A stretch of 43,909 bases of DNA. Source: Clostridiaceae bacterium DTU059 (GTDB taxonomy: Bacteria; Bacillota; Clostridia; DSM-8532). A program made the position numbers and the translations under genes. Positions 10,271 to 20,216 of the stretch are shown piece by piece. Every line of letters starts with the position of its first letter. The stretch's first letter is position 1. The DNA lies in contig LFSK01000172.1 of NCBI GenBank assembly GCA_001512555.1, forward strand, positions 1 through 43,909. Reading direction: 5' to 3'. Under the pieces are notes generated by a model, which saw only the letters and a list, made by a program, of their open reading frames with translations, was not told where the DNA came from and did no database searches.

Positions 10271-10534
10271 TCTTTTGTACGATCTGTTCTTCTGTTTTCT
10301 CTTTTCTGCCTGTCTTTAGTAACTCTTTTCCTCTTTGTCTTTTGTAACCATTAAAATGGGGTATTTATCTTTTGTTCAGGGTTCCAATCTTTTGTAACTC
10401 CGATGTTCCGGTCAGTGGTTATCTTTGGTGAATCATGGATTGGTTTGGAAGATAATTGCGCTTTTGTTTGTTGAAAATTCTTTTGTGCTTTAGATCCTTA
10501 CTCTTTTGTGTACTCAGTTTCCTTTGTCTTTCGT
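10271..10534 (-). repeat. Dispersed octamer cluster TCTTTNGT (ACNAAAGA on the minus strand)
   Basis: Exact tcttttgt at 10271, 10338, 10368, 10388, 10479, 10502; tctttagt 10313; tctttggt 10422; tctttcgt 10527; near-match gcttttgt 10460. Confidence 0.75.
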
Positions 10535-10553
10535 ATAGGCTTATTTCAATTTA

Positions 10554-11510
10554 TTATAGCTTTTCCGCAACCCGGAGCTTGGCGCTCCTGGATCTTGGGT
10601 TCTCATCAAGTTCACTCTGGGACGCTGTTACAGGTTTTTTTGTTATGACCCTGATCTCCGGTGTCCTGCCGCAGACACACTGGGGAAAATCCCCCGGGCA
10701 AACACATCCCTGCGACCTGTCCCTGAAGGCTTGCTTGACTATTCTGTCCTCTAACGAGTGGAAGGTAATCACTACAAGCCGGCCTCCCGGATTAAGAAGA
10801 CCCACGACCTCCTTCAGGGTTCTTTCCAGCACCTCCAACTCCCTGTTGACCTCAATTCGGATGGCCTGGAATGTCCTTTTTGCAGGATGCGGTCCCTTTC
10901 TTCTCGCAGCCGCTGGTATGGCGGCTTTGATTATGTCTGCCAGCTGACCTGTTGTTGTTATCTTTTGTATTTCACGGTTTTTTACAATGAATTCCGCTAT
11001 CCGTGAGGCCCATTTCTCCTCACCGTATTCTCGGATGATCCGGGTCAAATCCTCACGGCTCAGGTTATTGACAACCCATGCGGCATCCCTTTCTTCGCTT
11101 TTGTTCATACGCATGTCGAGGGGTGCATCCTGTTGGTAGCTGAATCCCCGTTCCCCCTCATCCAGTTGGTGGGAGGAAACCCCAAGATCCATAAGTACCC
11201 CGTCGACAGCCTTCAGCTTTTGCATCCCGATTACTTCTCTTATGTTTTCAAAGTTCGTATGATAAAGGACATATCGTCCCTTGGTCTGCACTTTTTTTAG
11301 CCTTTGCCCGGCCGCCTGTATGGCGTTTTGGTCCTGATCGATTCCAATCAATAAACCCTCCGGTCCCAGGCGTTTCAATATTTCGGAGGAATGCCCCGCA
11401 CCCCCAAGGGTGGCATCCAGATAGACACCATCGGTACGGATATTCAGATAATCTATGCATTCATCCAGCATGACGGGTTTGTGTTCAAAAGTCACGACCG
11501 GATTCCTCAT
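10554..11510 (-). CDS. rsmH: 16S rRNA (cytosine(1402)-N(4))-methyltransferase
   Basis: [58 protein letters not shown]. Confidence 0.96.
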   Translation of the reverse strand: MRNPVVTFEHKPVMLDECIDYLNIRTDGVYLDATLGGAGHSSEILKRLGPEGLLIGIDQDQNAIQAAGQRLKKVQTKGRYVLYHTNFENIREVIGMQKLKAVDGVLMDLGVSSHQLDEGERGFSYQQDAPLDMRMNKSEERDAAWVVNNLSREDLTRIIREYGEEKWASRIAEFIVKNREIQKITTTGQLADIIKAAIPAAARRKGPHPAKRTFQAIRIEVNRELEVLERTLKEVVGLLNPGGRLVVITFHSLEDRIVKQAFRDRSQGCVCPGDFPQCVCGRTPEIRVITKKPVTASQSELDENPRSRSAKLRVAEKL

Positions 11511-11521
11511 CCTTTCAGGTT

Positions 11522-11962
11522 TTACGGAAGATTGATGGGCAGGCTGTCCAGTATCTCGTTAATATCGTAGGAGTTGGTAACATCTTCATATCGCTGGGGA
11601 TCCCAGATCTCAACTTTGGTGTCGACTCCGGCGAAAAGCACTTCCTTGGTTAAACCAGCCCACTCCCTCAATTCCTGGGGAATCACGATGCGTCCCTGGC
11701 TGTCAAGGCTGCAAGTGGCTGCATTAGCGAAGTAGTGGCGCATGATGGCCCGGAAATTCTGCCTGCTGGTTTGAAGGGTTTTCACCTTTTCTTCAAACTC
11801 TTCCCAGGCATCCATGGGATAGAGGTAGAGGTTCTGATCCTCGCCGCGGGTGAGGATGAATTCCTTTCCCAGCTTATGGCGATAAGCGGCAGGCACGAAA
11901 ACGCGGTTCTTCGCGTCCAGGGTATTCGTGTATTTGCCGTTAAAACCACTCACCACTTTCAC
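11522..11962 (-). CDS. mraZ: Transcriptional regulator MraZ
   Basis: [20 protein letters not shown] and [20 protein letters not shown] (two AbrB-like halves). Start likely GTG 11962 (or 11953), because the track start 12007 lies in the promoter. Confidence 0.93.
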   Translation of the reverse strand: MKVVSGFNGKYTNTLDAKNRVFVPAAYRHKLGKEFILTRGEDQNLYLYPMDAWEEFEEKVKTLQTSRQNFRAIMRHYFANAATCSLDSQGRIVIPQELREWAGLTKEVLFAGVDTKVEIWDPQRYEDVTNSYDINEILDSLPINLP

Positions 11963-11978
11963 CCACTTTACTCCACTT
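11953..11978 (-). promoter_or_regulatory. Predicted MraZ operator (three tandem AAGTGG boxes, 10-bp period)
   Basis: Minus strand AAGTGGAGTA AAGTGGGTGA AAGTGGTGAG; + strand ccactt at 11953, 11963, 11973. Confidence 0.75.
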
Positions 11979-11985
11979 ACATTGT

Positions 11986-12014
11986 ATTCTACTCCATCTA
12001 TCGGCACCCGTCAA
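11986..12014 (-). promoter_or_regulatory. Sigma-A-type promoter of the mraZ operon
   Basis: Minus strand TTGACG-17 bp-TAGAAT. Confidence 0.75.
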
Positions 12015-12045
12015 CCCTTTGATTAACTGTTTCCGCCCCAAATAC

Positions 12046-12074
12046 AAAAAGGGGTGTTCCGATATGAACACCCC
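12046..12074 (-). terminator. Intrinsic terminator after rodA
   Basis: Minus strand GGGGTGTTC-ATATCG-GAACACCCC-TTTTT. Confidence 0.85.
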
Positions 12075-12256
12075 CGAGAGGTCAGAATATACCATATATT
12101 GTATTGTAATATCTTACAATCTACTAGATATATCTGGGCAATTATTTGTAGAAAACTATACATTTTTGTTTATTGATTTTTTGTAACACAATCTTAATAT
12201 TTAGAGGCAAATTTCCACCCGTTTCCTGTATCAGCATCGGGATTGCCCCTCTGCTG

Positions 12257-13393
12257 TCAGGTCTCGAACATGGGCTTCTGCCTTCGCATGGATACACTGA
12301 CGATTATCCCAATGGCAAGGTAGTTGACCACCACCGAAGAACCGCCGCTGCTGATAAAGGGCAGGGGTATACCTGTCACCGGCAGGATGCCTATGTTCAT
12401 GCCCACGTTCTCAACAAAATGGAAAAGGAACATGGACATAAGGCCTATGACCAGAAAAGACCCGAACTTGTCCTTGGCAAAGCGCGAAATATAGAGGCAA
12501 CGCAGTAAAAGGGCAGTGAACAGTACTACAAGAATGACAGCCCCTATAAAGCCAAGCTCTTCTCCCACCACCGAAAAGATGGAGTCTGTTTCCACCTCCG
12601 GGACATTGAAGACCGCCTTGCCATTGCCAATACCTACTCCGGTGAGCTGTCCCCTCCCGATATGGCGGATAGCCATGCGCACCTGATAGCCGCTGGTATT
12701 TTCATAGGCGGCGGGGTTGATAAAGGAGAGTATGCGCAGTATCTGGTGCTCCTTCAAAACATTCACCAAAACTGTGAACCACAGCAGGGGAAGTCCCAGC
12801 AGCGTCGCTCCTCCGAAAATGAATATATACCGGTACTTGATTCCGCTTACAAAAAGCATGCACAGGAACATGAAAACATAAACTACGGCCGTTCCAAAGT
12901 CCGGCTGCAGCAGCACCAGCCCGATGGGCAACGCCGAAGTGGCAAGGAGAAGGATGTAATTTTTGATACTGCGGTTCTGCTGTATTTTCTCGAAATAGAA
13001 GGCTGCGGCGATCACCATGGCCACCTTGCCAAGTTCCGAGGGCTGAATGCTCAATGGCCCAAGCAGCAGCCAACCCTGGGTTCCCGTTTCTTCCCTTCCC
13101 GTACCCACCAACAGTACAGCCACCAGGAGAAAAACGGTGATGAAATAGGCAGGTATGCCCAGTATCTTCAGATCCTTATAATCTATGATCATGACAATGA
13201 TCATGACGGCAAGCCCCAGAATGGAGGCTATTAATTGTTTCATGAAGAGGTTGGGTACATTCAACTGATCAGGTGAAGACATCCCCTTCAACACGATTAA
13301 GCCCATCGCGTTGATGAGGATGACATTCACGATCAGAAACCAGTCTATATTCTTGACCAGCGACGGCCCTTTGTTTTTCTCTATGGCATACAT
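12257..13393 (-). CDS. rodA: RodA/FtsW-family SEDS protein
   Basis: SEDS motifs GTQGWLLLGPLSIQPSELGKVAMV and GIPLPFISSGGSS; second SEDS gene in window. Confidence 0.85.
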   Translation of the reverse strand: MYAIEKNKGPSLVKNIDWFLIVNVILINAMGLIVLKGMSSPDQLNVPNLFMKQLIASILGLAVMIIVMIIDYKDLKILGIPAYFITVFLLVAVLLVGTGREETGTQGWLLLGPLSIQPSELGKVAMVIAAAFYFEKIQQNRSIKNYILLLATSALPIGLVLLQPDFGTAVVYVFMFLCMLFVSGIKYRYIFIFGGATLLGLPLLWFTVLVNVLKEHQILRILSFINPAAYENTSGYQVRMAIRHIGRGQLTGVGIGNGKAVFNVPEVETDSIFSVVGEELGFIGAVILVVLFTALLLRCLYISRFAKDKFGSFLVIGLMSMFLFHFVENVGMNIGILPVTGIPLPFISSGGSSVVVNYLAIGIIVSVSMRRQKPMFET

Positions 13394-13457
13394 AAACTGA
13401 TATTTATACCTCGCTGCTGCATTTTCATGGGTTCAGCCAGAAGCTCCCAACCCGGTT

Positions 13458-14549
13458 TCAATCATCAGAGGACTCAGGATTATCCGTCCCGGCATTGTCC
13501 CCGGTTTCGGCTATGTCATCTTTCTCCGCTTCTGCCGGTTTTTTTCCATCGGCTTCGGGGATGGGTTCTGAAGGAGTATCCCTGTTCTCATTATCAGGCA
13601 GGACAGGCTCCATGTCATTGGAATCTACTTCCTGCTGCAAATCCTCTTCATCCTTCAAGGTCTTCAGGATATCGGCATACGCGCTGGGCGTGTCGTAAAC
13701 AGGGGTTCTCTTTCTGGCTCTCTGCCTGGCGGCGGCTATGATAAGGAAAATAAATGCGCCTAAAAATACCACAGCGGCAAAGGCCTGATTGTAGCGCACA
13801 TTGTTGCCGGACTGGAAATCATCCACTCTCAGGAATTCAGTCATAAACCTTCCGAAGCTGTACAAAAGCAGGTACCATGCAAAGACCCTGCCAGGAACCT
13901 TGTTTCTCTTTCTGATGGAGAGCAAAAGGAAAAAGGCAAGAATATTCCAGAGGGATTCATACAAAAAGGTGGGATGAACCGGTATAGCGGGATTGATGCC
14001 CGGATCAGGGAAGGCCTGGATGATGCTTCCTGTCATACCCCAGGGCAGATCGGTATTTGTTCCGTAGAGCTCCTGATTGAAGAAATTACCCCAGCGGCCT
14101 ATGGCCTGTGACAAAGGAAGGTATACGCATGCAAAGTCTGCCATGGTCCACATATTAATCTTTCTGATCCTGGAAAAAATGAACACTGACAGAACTGCTC
14201 CTAAAACCGCACCATATATGGCCACTCCACCTTCCCAGATATATAGGATGCGCTTAAGATCGTTTTTAAACATGTCCCATTTGAAGACGACAAAGAACAG
14301 CCTGGAGAATATAACCGATACGGGTAGGGCAAGTAAAAACATGTCTATCAGGTCTTCTTCCCTGATTTTGAATTTTTCGGCCTGTTTGGTTGCCAGAATG
14401 AGTGACACCAAAATGGCCGTGGCAATGATAATTCCGTACCAGTGCACGCTGATGGGGCCTATTCCTAGAAACGGTCCCAGTTCAAACGCTTCCGGGCTGA
14501 CATTCAGCCTGATTCCAAGCTTCGGGAATTCAATAAAGTCGACCCCCAT
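13458..14549 (-). CDS. lgt: Prolipoprotein diacylglyceryl transferase with acidic C-terminal tail
   Basis: AIGRWGNFFNQELYG, HPTFLYESLWN; ATG at 14549 has GGAGG 8 nt upstream. Confidence 0.94.
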   Translation of the reverse strand: MGVDFIEFPKLGIRLNVSPEAFELGPFLGIGPISVHWYGIIIATAILVSLILATKQAEKFKIREEDLIDMFLLALPVSVIFSRLFFVVFKWDMFKNDLKRILYIWEGGVAIYGAVLGAVLSVFIFSRIRKINMWTMADFACVYLPLSQAIGRWGNFFNQELYGTNTDLPWGMTGSIIQAFPDPGINPAIPVHPTFLYESLWNILAFFLLLSIRKRNKVPGRVFAWYLLLYSFGRFMTEFLRVDDFQSGNNVRYNQAFAAVVFLGAFIFLIIAAARQRARKRTPVYDTPSAYADILKTLKDEEDLQQEVDSNDMEPVLPDNENRDTPSEPIPEADGKKPAEAEKDDIAETGDNAGTDNPESSDD

Positions 14550-14567
14550 AATCATAACCTCCACAGT

Positions 14568-15839
14568 TTATATAGGATTGATCACCGACAGTGCAGTTGT
14601 TTTAGTGAACAGGTCTCTCAAGACACTGTTGGTGTAACCAATATCCAGTTCCTCATAGACCCTGCTCAGGTCGAAATAGCTTGTCTTGTTGAAATAGCTA
14701 TCCATCATCTCTCTGGCAATGATATCGGGTGAGTTGAGCGTCCTGACAAAAACACCTTCGTGGGACCTTTTTATACGCTCAAAAACATCCGGATCAATGC
14801 CCCTTTCCACAGTGGAGTCAATCTCCCTGCGTATTTCCTGAGCCACCCTGTTGGGATCGGAAGATTGGCCTCCCCAGTTGACGAAGCCATAGCTCTGATC
14901 CACCGATGCATCAAACCGGAAGGAGTCATTGATGAGCCCGTCATAATACAGCCGGTTAAAAAGCTCCGAACTTCTGCCCATGATGGATGCAAGGATAATC
15001 CCCAGCGCTGTTCTTCTCTTAAGAAGGTCATAACCAGAAAGACGTACCGGATCCTTGATGCCCATATTGAACAGAGGCATGGATACCCGGAGCTTCTGCT
15101 CTTTATACTCCATGTTCACCCTTTCGGGTTCCTCGGGATATCGCTTTTCCGGCTTTCCCCCTTCTTTAGATTTTATCATATTATCCACCGTTTTGAATAC
15201 CAGCTCGGGTTCCACATCCCCGGCCACCACAACCACCATGTTGCCGGGTGTATAAAAGGTATTGTAGCAATCGTAAAGGAGCTCTTTATTGATTTTGGAA
15301 ATGCTCTCAACTGTGCCTGCTATGTCCAGTTTGACAGGATGATTCACATACAGGCAATCCAGCAGGTTGAAAAATAGCCTCCAGTCCGGACTGTCCTCAT
15401 ACATGCGGATTTCCTGGGCGATTATCCCCTTCTCCTTCTCAACATTTTCATCGGTGAGCCAGGGATTTTGTACATAATCCAGGAGCATCCTGAAGTTGTC
15501 CTCGAAAAGGTCGGTGCACGTAAAATGGTATGCTGTCTGATTAAACGAGGTGAAGGCGTTGGGTGAGGAGCCCATTTTAGAAAACTTGTCCAGCATATTG
15601 CCGTCTTCCTGTTCAAAGAGCTTGTGCTCCAAAAAATGGGCGATGCCGTCAGGTACCTGCATAACCTGTCCGTCACTCTTTTTAAAGACATTATCGATGG
15701 AACCGTAGTCGGTTGCAAACAATGCAGTTTTCTTATTGTAGCCTGTTTTTTTCACAAGGAATGCCTTAAGGCCTGTAGGATGATCATATTCATAAAGGGT
15801 TTCTCCCAGTCTGTCATAGGTAATGGTTTTATAGTCCAT
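14568..15839 (-). CDS. M16 family peptidase, YmfH-like, with HxxEH zinc motif
   Basis: IAHFLEHKLFEQEDGNMLDKFSKMGSSPNAFT; insulinase-family layout. Confidence 0.88.
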   Translation of the reverse strand: MDYKTITYDRLGETLYEYDHPTGLKAFLVKKTGYNKKTALFATDYGSIDNVFKKSDGQVMQVPDGIAHFLEHKLFEQEDGNMLDKFSKMGSSPNAFTSFNQTAYHFTCTDLFEDNFRMLLDYVQNPWLTDENVEKEKGIIAQEIRMYEDSPDWRLFFNLLDCLYVNHPVKLDIAGTVESISKINKELLYDCYNTFYTPGNMVVVVAGDVEPELVFKTVDNMIKSKEGGKPEKRYPEEPERVNMEYKEQKLRVSMPLFNMGIKDPVRLSGYDLLKRRTALGIILASIMGRSSELFNRLYYDGLINDSFRFDASVDQSYGFVNWGGQSSDPNRVAQEIRREIDSTVERGIDPDVFERIKRSHEGVFVRTLNSPDIIAREMMDSYFNKTSYFDLSRVYEELDIGYTNSVLRDLFTKTTALSVINPI

Positions 15840-15883
15840 ATTTGAGACCTCCTTCTTAGGGCACGGTTTGTCGGTATTGTCTA

Positions 15884-17179
15884 TTACTGCACATTATCGG
15901 GCTTTAAAAAATAAACGGTGTCCAGTTGAATCCGTCCGGCAACCCGTACCACATCATCAATGGTAACGGACTCAAGCTTTTGAGCCATGGACTCAAAATC
16001 CTCTCCATCCTGGGTCAGATGCTGGCTGAAGAAGAAATCGACAATGGCGCCCTGACTGTCCTGCATGGTTTTGATACCCGTCCTCAGTGATTTTTTTGTG
16101 GCATCCAGTTCTTCCTGAGTGATTCTGCCCTCCCTCATATCCTCAAACTGCCTGAGGATTATCTCTTCAGCCTTGTCCCGGTTTTCCTGCTCAATGCCGC
16201 TCATAATAATCATGAGACCCTTGTATTTTTCCAGCACCGATTGAGCGTAGTAAGCCAGGCTTGCCTTCTCCCGTACATTCTGGAACAGCTTGGAGTGAAC
16301 ATCCCCTCCCAGTATGCCGTTGTACACCACAAGGGGATAATAATCCGGTGAGGACGGAATCACATTTGTTCTGAAGCCCAGGCACAACTTCCCCTGATTG
16401 ATATTCATGGTCTCATCCACACGCCTGACTTCTTTGACGGTTTTAGTGTTGTCGGCAAATCCGACCCTTCCGGGATTGGTGCGGGGCAATCTGGAAAACT
16501 GTTCAATAAAGCGATGGGCGCTTTCATCATCAATGGAACCGGACATATAAACAAAGCCAGGATAGGATGAGATCATCTCCTGGTAGATTCCGAAGGTTTT
16601 TTGTGGTGTCAGCAGCAGTGCGTCCTCCTCATAACCCTCATCGGGAATGGCATAGGCTTCACCGCTGCACATTTCCTCTATGCACCTTAAAAACGAAAAG
16701 CGCATCTTGTCATTGATCCGACTCCGGATATAATCTATAAGATTATCCCGCTCCTGTCTGAACACCGGAACCTTGAACCCATTATCCTCCACCACAGGGT
16801 TCTGGAGAATGCACATCAAAAGCTGGCTGCACTGGTCAAAGAGCTTGTCTTGCCCGCTAATATAGTCTTCTGCTATATGGGACATATGGAAGCTGACGCA
16901 CTGGGTTTCGCCCCTCTTGCTGCACCCACCGTCCACAACTGCCCCGTATAGCTCTTCAAGGCGCATCTCCAGCTCTCTTTGTGTTGCGAAATCCCTGCAT
17001 CCCCTCTTAAGCACCGAGGGTATGATGGCATTTGCTGATGCCCGTTGCCTTTCCAGCCTGTCAAGAAAGAATATATCAACCCTGTTTGTCTTAAATTTTT
17101 CGGAATTGATGCGATAAAAGGTTATGCCGTCCTTCTTCGCAAGCTTCTCAGCTGATGTTTTCACCTTGGTCGATTCCAT
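15884..17179 (-). CDS. M16 family peptidase-like protein, YmfF-like, lacking HxxEH
   Basis: RGCRDFATQRELEMRLEELYGAVVDGG; adjacent to the HxxEH paralogue; ATG 17179 preceded by GGAGGG. Confidence 0.85.
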   Translation of the reverse strand: MESTKVKTSAEKLAKKDGITFYRINSEKFKTNRVDIFFLDRLERQRASANAIIPSVLKRGCRDFATQRELEMRLEELYGAVVDGGCSKRGETQCVSFHMSHIAEDYISGQDKLFDQCSQLLMCILQNPVVEDNGFKVPVFRQERDNLIDYIRSRINDKMRFSFLRCIEEMCSGEAYAIPDEGYEEDALLLTPQKTFGIYQEMISSYPGFVYMSGSIDDESAHRFIEQFSRLPRTNPGRVGFADNTKTVKEVRRVDETMNINQGKLCLGFRTNVIPSSPDYYPLVVYNGILGGDVHSKLFQNVREKASLAYYAQSVLEKYKGLMIIMSGIEQENRDKAEEIILRQFEDMREGRITQEELDATKKSLRTGIKTMQDSQGAIVDFFFSQHLTQDGEDFESMAQKLESVTIDDVVRVAGRIQLDTVYFLKPDNVQ

Positions 17180-17496
17180 GGCGGATCCCTCCAAATATTT
17201 CGCTAAGCCGTGAAACGGATCCATATCAAGCCGGATAACCGCTTCACGTATTATTTTTACATGGCAAGCACTTTTTTATTTTGAGAATAATTACTGATGG
17301 AGCAAGTCCTTTAAAGTTAAATAATTATACCACAAAATTTTCTTCAAATCATAGCGGTCTGGGTATTTATGGCTATTGCCTGGGTGGACCGGCTATAAGA
17401 AACCAAAAAACCAGCCGATATATTGTATATATATAGGTAAGGGGCAGCCTTTGTGCGCTCTCCATCCCGGAACAGAATCCCCCAAGGAGGTTCCCC

Positions 17497-18693
17497 ATGT
17501 TTTATCTCAATTTTCAAAATCAGCTTCAACTGTTTATGCTGATCGGTTTTTCATCCTATATATTCGTTACGTCACTTACCATAAAGCTTAAGGATCCATC
17601 CCTTAAAGCAATGGGGCTATCCTTTGCCATTCCGCTCATTCTGGGCGGTTACTCATTTTTTGTTGGACCCCACAACCTAAATGGAGCATCCCTGTACCTG
17701 GACCTGTCCTGGTTCTTCCTGATTATGATACTGACCCTGATTTCTCTTGTCCAAAAGTCCAATGAATCCATGAAATTCCTCTATCCTGTGATCTTCTTCC
17801 TGCCCATCGCAGCCATCCTGATGCAAGGTATTCTGCTGAGGCTCAATCTCAGGAACTATATACGGGTCTTCATCCTGTTGCTTGCCGCCATTGAACTGAT
17901 AATGACGGTTCTCCACCTGATCATTAAAAACAATACCCGTCTGCTGCTTCACTCAGGCATTTTCCTGCTTGCACTCAACTTTGCCCTGTTCATTTCCAAA
18001 AGTCAGAACCTGCTACTGGTCACTTCCCTGGCTGCTGCAGGCTTGTACATATGTGCCCGCTATTTCTACAGGCATACCTATGGGCTGTTGAAGTCTGAGC
18101 ACAGCAGATTCAGCCAGGATCTTGAGAAAATCAACCACAGCATACATGCAGAGGTTGTTCGTCGCGTCCAGGAGATTGAGCGATCAAACAGAAAACTTGT
18201 TGAAAAATCAAAGACTGACAGCATGACAGGACTCTATTTGAAATCAACAATCCTGAATCTTATTGAAAACATGATAGAGCGCTCCCCAAACTCCAGGTTT
18301 TCATTGCTCATGTTTGATATTGATAATTTCAAGGGAATCAATGACAACCAGGGTCACCAGACAGGCGACAAGTGCATCAAAACACTGTCAAAGCTTATTC
18401 AGACCAGTTTTAGAAAAGAAGATATAACCGGCCGTTACGGAGGGGACGAGTTCATCGTCATCCTGCCCGGCGCTTCAACGGTTCGGGCTTACCTGACAGC
18501 CGACCGCTTTAGGCAAACCGTTCAGGAAAAATCCGATCCGAAGATAACCATTTCTGTCGGCATAGCCACATATCCCGAGGACGGGAATAGTGTCGCTTCC
18601 CTGATCGCCGCCGCCGATAAGGCGTTATACACCTCCAAGGAAAACGGGAGAAACCGGGTGACCTGCTACAACATGGTGGATAATGGTTCCTGA
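17497..18693 (+). CDS. Membrane-bound diguanylate cyclase (GGDEF)
   Basis: Several N-terminal TM segments, coiled coil, DSMTGLY, GRYGGDEFIVILPG, SVGIATYPEDG; RKED five residues before GGDEF matches an RxxD I-site. AAGGAGG upstream of ATG. Confidence 0.92.
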   Translation: MFYLNFQNQLQLFMLIGFSSYIFVTSLTIKLKDPSLKAMGLSFAIPLILGGYSFFVGPHNLNGASLYLDLSWFFLIMILTLISLVQKSNESMKFLYPVIFFLPIAAILMQGILLRLNLRNYIRVFILLLAAIELIMTVLHLIIKNNTRLLLHSGIFLLALNFALFISKSQNLLLVTSLAAAGLYICARYFYRHTYGLLKSEHSRFSQDLEKINHSIHAEVVRRVQEIERSNRKLVEKSKTDSMTGLYLKSTILNLIENMIERSPNSRFSLLMFDIDNFKGINDNQGHQTGDKCIKTLSKLIQTSFRKEDITGRYGGDEFIVILPGASTVRAYLTADRFRQTVQEKSDPKITISVGIATYPEDGNSVASLIAAADKALYTSKENGRNRVTCYNMVDNGS

Positions 18694-18886
18694 GTGTGTT
18701 CCCAAGACCTTGATTAAAATGAGGTTAGAATCCAATTAAGTTATGATTGACTTCCTTGTTATGGGTTTAGTTCCATGCTATGATTCTCCATGCAATAACC
18801 TGTAATTATGATACCATTCCCGGTAAGGAAAACAGTGTTGGCGGGTTTTCCTCCTATTTGACAGCAAGCTCAATCGGGAGGATTTT

Positions 18887-20110
18887 TTGATGGGCGCTAG
18901 AAAAATAATCATGTGGACCTTATTAGCGATGCTGATCACAGGCGGCGTACTGATAATATATTTCCTTACCAGTACCAACAGCATGGGAGGGGTAATTGAT
19001 ATGTTTTTTGGAATAAGCAGGGTATACGAGGTTAACGACATCAAAGAATTTGATCCTGGCTCCATCAGGAAGATCGAAATCTCGGTATCAAGCACCGATA
19101 CCAACCTGAGAATGGTGGATTCACCGAAGGTTAAGGCCTCCCTGACAGGAATCGTCCGCACAAATGATCCCTCTTTCGTGCCATACATCGAAGCCCATGT
19201 GACAGGGAGTACTCTGCGCATCAAGGTGAAAACAAAGTCTTCCTTTTTCTCAGGCTTATATTCAAGCAATGTAAGTATGGAATTGGAAATACCACAGTCC
19301 TTTTCAGGGGATCTGGTACTAGATGGTACCTCCAGCAGGCTGACAGCTTCTGAGCTGAGATTTAACTCCTGCAGCTTCACCACATCCTCAGGGGATATAA
19401 TCCTTGGAAGTATTGATGTAGATTCAGCATTTACTGCCGGTGTGACCTCAGGAAGAGTTGAGGTTGAAAGGCTTGAGGCGGCCAGTGCCAGGCTCACAGC
19501 TTCCTCAGGGGATACCTTCCTGGGAGTTATCGAACTCCGGGACGATTTTTCAGCCGATTCAACCTCAGGAAAAATAATCATTGACAGGCTCAGTGCAGCC
19601 AATGCCTCACTGAAAAACTCATCCGGCAATAAGAAAATCGCTGTCATGACCGTACCGGGAGAAGTTATCATTGAAGGCAATTCCGGCACAACCACCCTGG
19701 ACCGCATTAGTGCAGGCAAACTGGTCATCAACTCAACCTCCGGGGATGTGAACACCGGCTCTGCCCATTCAGGACATACAACAATTAAGACCACTTCGGG
19801 TAGGATTTCGGTTAAGTCTTTTGAGGGGGACGCAGATCTGTCCTCATCCTCAGGAAGCATTACACTGGTATGCGATAAGCCGGCATCAACCATCCAGATC
19901 GAATGCTCCAGCGGAAGCATCAATCTTGGGCTACCCGATGGTACCCAGTTTTCTCTGAACGCACAAATCAACTCGGGTAGTATAAAGACAGATTTTGCCC
20001 TTGATCAGTCCTCTGCAAGCAAAAAGCAACTGCAAGGAAGCACAGGAAATGGAGAATTGGATATATCGTTGAAAACCACATCGGGGAATATAAAGATTAC
20101 AAAAATCTGA
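18887..20110 (+). CDS. DUF4097-like beta-repeat protein, membrane-anchored
   Basis: N-terminal TM, then repeated (S)SGxI-type strands (TTSGRISVKSFEGDADLSSSSGSITL); GGGAGG before ATG. Confidence 0.8.
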   Translation: MMGARKIIMWTLLAMLITGGVLIIYFLTSTNSMGGVIDMFFGISRVYEVNDIKEFDPGSIRKIEISVSSTDTNLRMVDSPKVKASLTGIVRTNDPSFVPYIEAHVTGSTLRIKVKTKSSFFSGLYSSNVSMELEIPQSFSGDLVLDGTSSRLTASELRFNSCSFTTSSGDIILGSIDVDSAFTAGVTSGRVEVERLEAASARLTASSGDTFLGVIELRDDFSADSTSGKIIIDRLSAANASLKNSSGNKKIAVMTVPGEVIIEGNSGTTTLDRISAGKLVINSTSGDVNTGSAHSGHTTIKTTSGRISVKSFEGDADLSSSSGSITLVCDKPASTIQIECSSGSINLGLPDGTQFSLNAQINSGSIKTDFALDQSSASKKQLQGSTGNGELDISLKTTSGNIKITKI

Positions 20111-20141
20111 TCCATGAGGCTTAGCTGTTTAGACCCTCTAT

Positions 20142-20186
20142 AAAAAATGTGGCTAGGATAGATTCCGTCCTTGCCACATTTTTTAT
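20142..20186. terminator. Bidirectional intrinsic terminator between converging genes
   Basis: aaaaaatgtggctaggat...gtccttgccacatttttt. Confidence 0.85.
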
Positions 20187-20216
20187 ACTGAAGCTTTTCA
20201 GTTTTAAAGCCCTTTT

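Noticed and set aside
17351-17396. Imperfect hairpin upstream of the GGDEF gene, considered as a c-di-GMP riboswitch
   Set aside because: No conserved c-di-GMP-I/II aptamer sequence recognised, and a likely AT-rich promoter lies downstream, so it may not be transcribed.
18778-19971. 397-aa minus-strand ORF
   Set aside because: Antisense to the DUF4097-like gene; no SD or recognisable fold, low-complexity Ser/Pro/Val composition; likely a by-product of repetitive codons.
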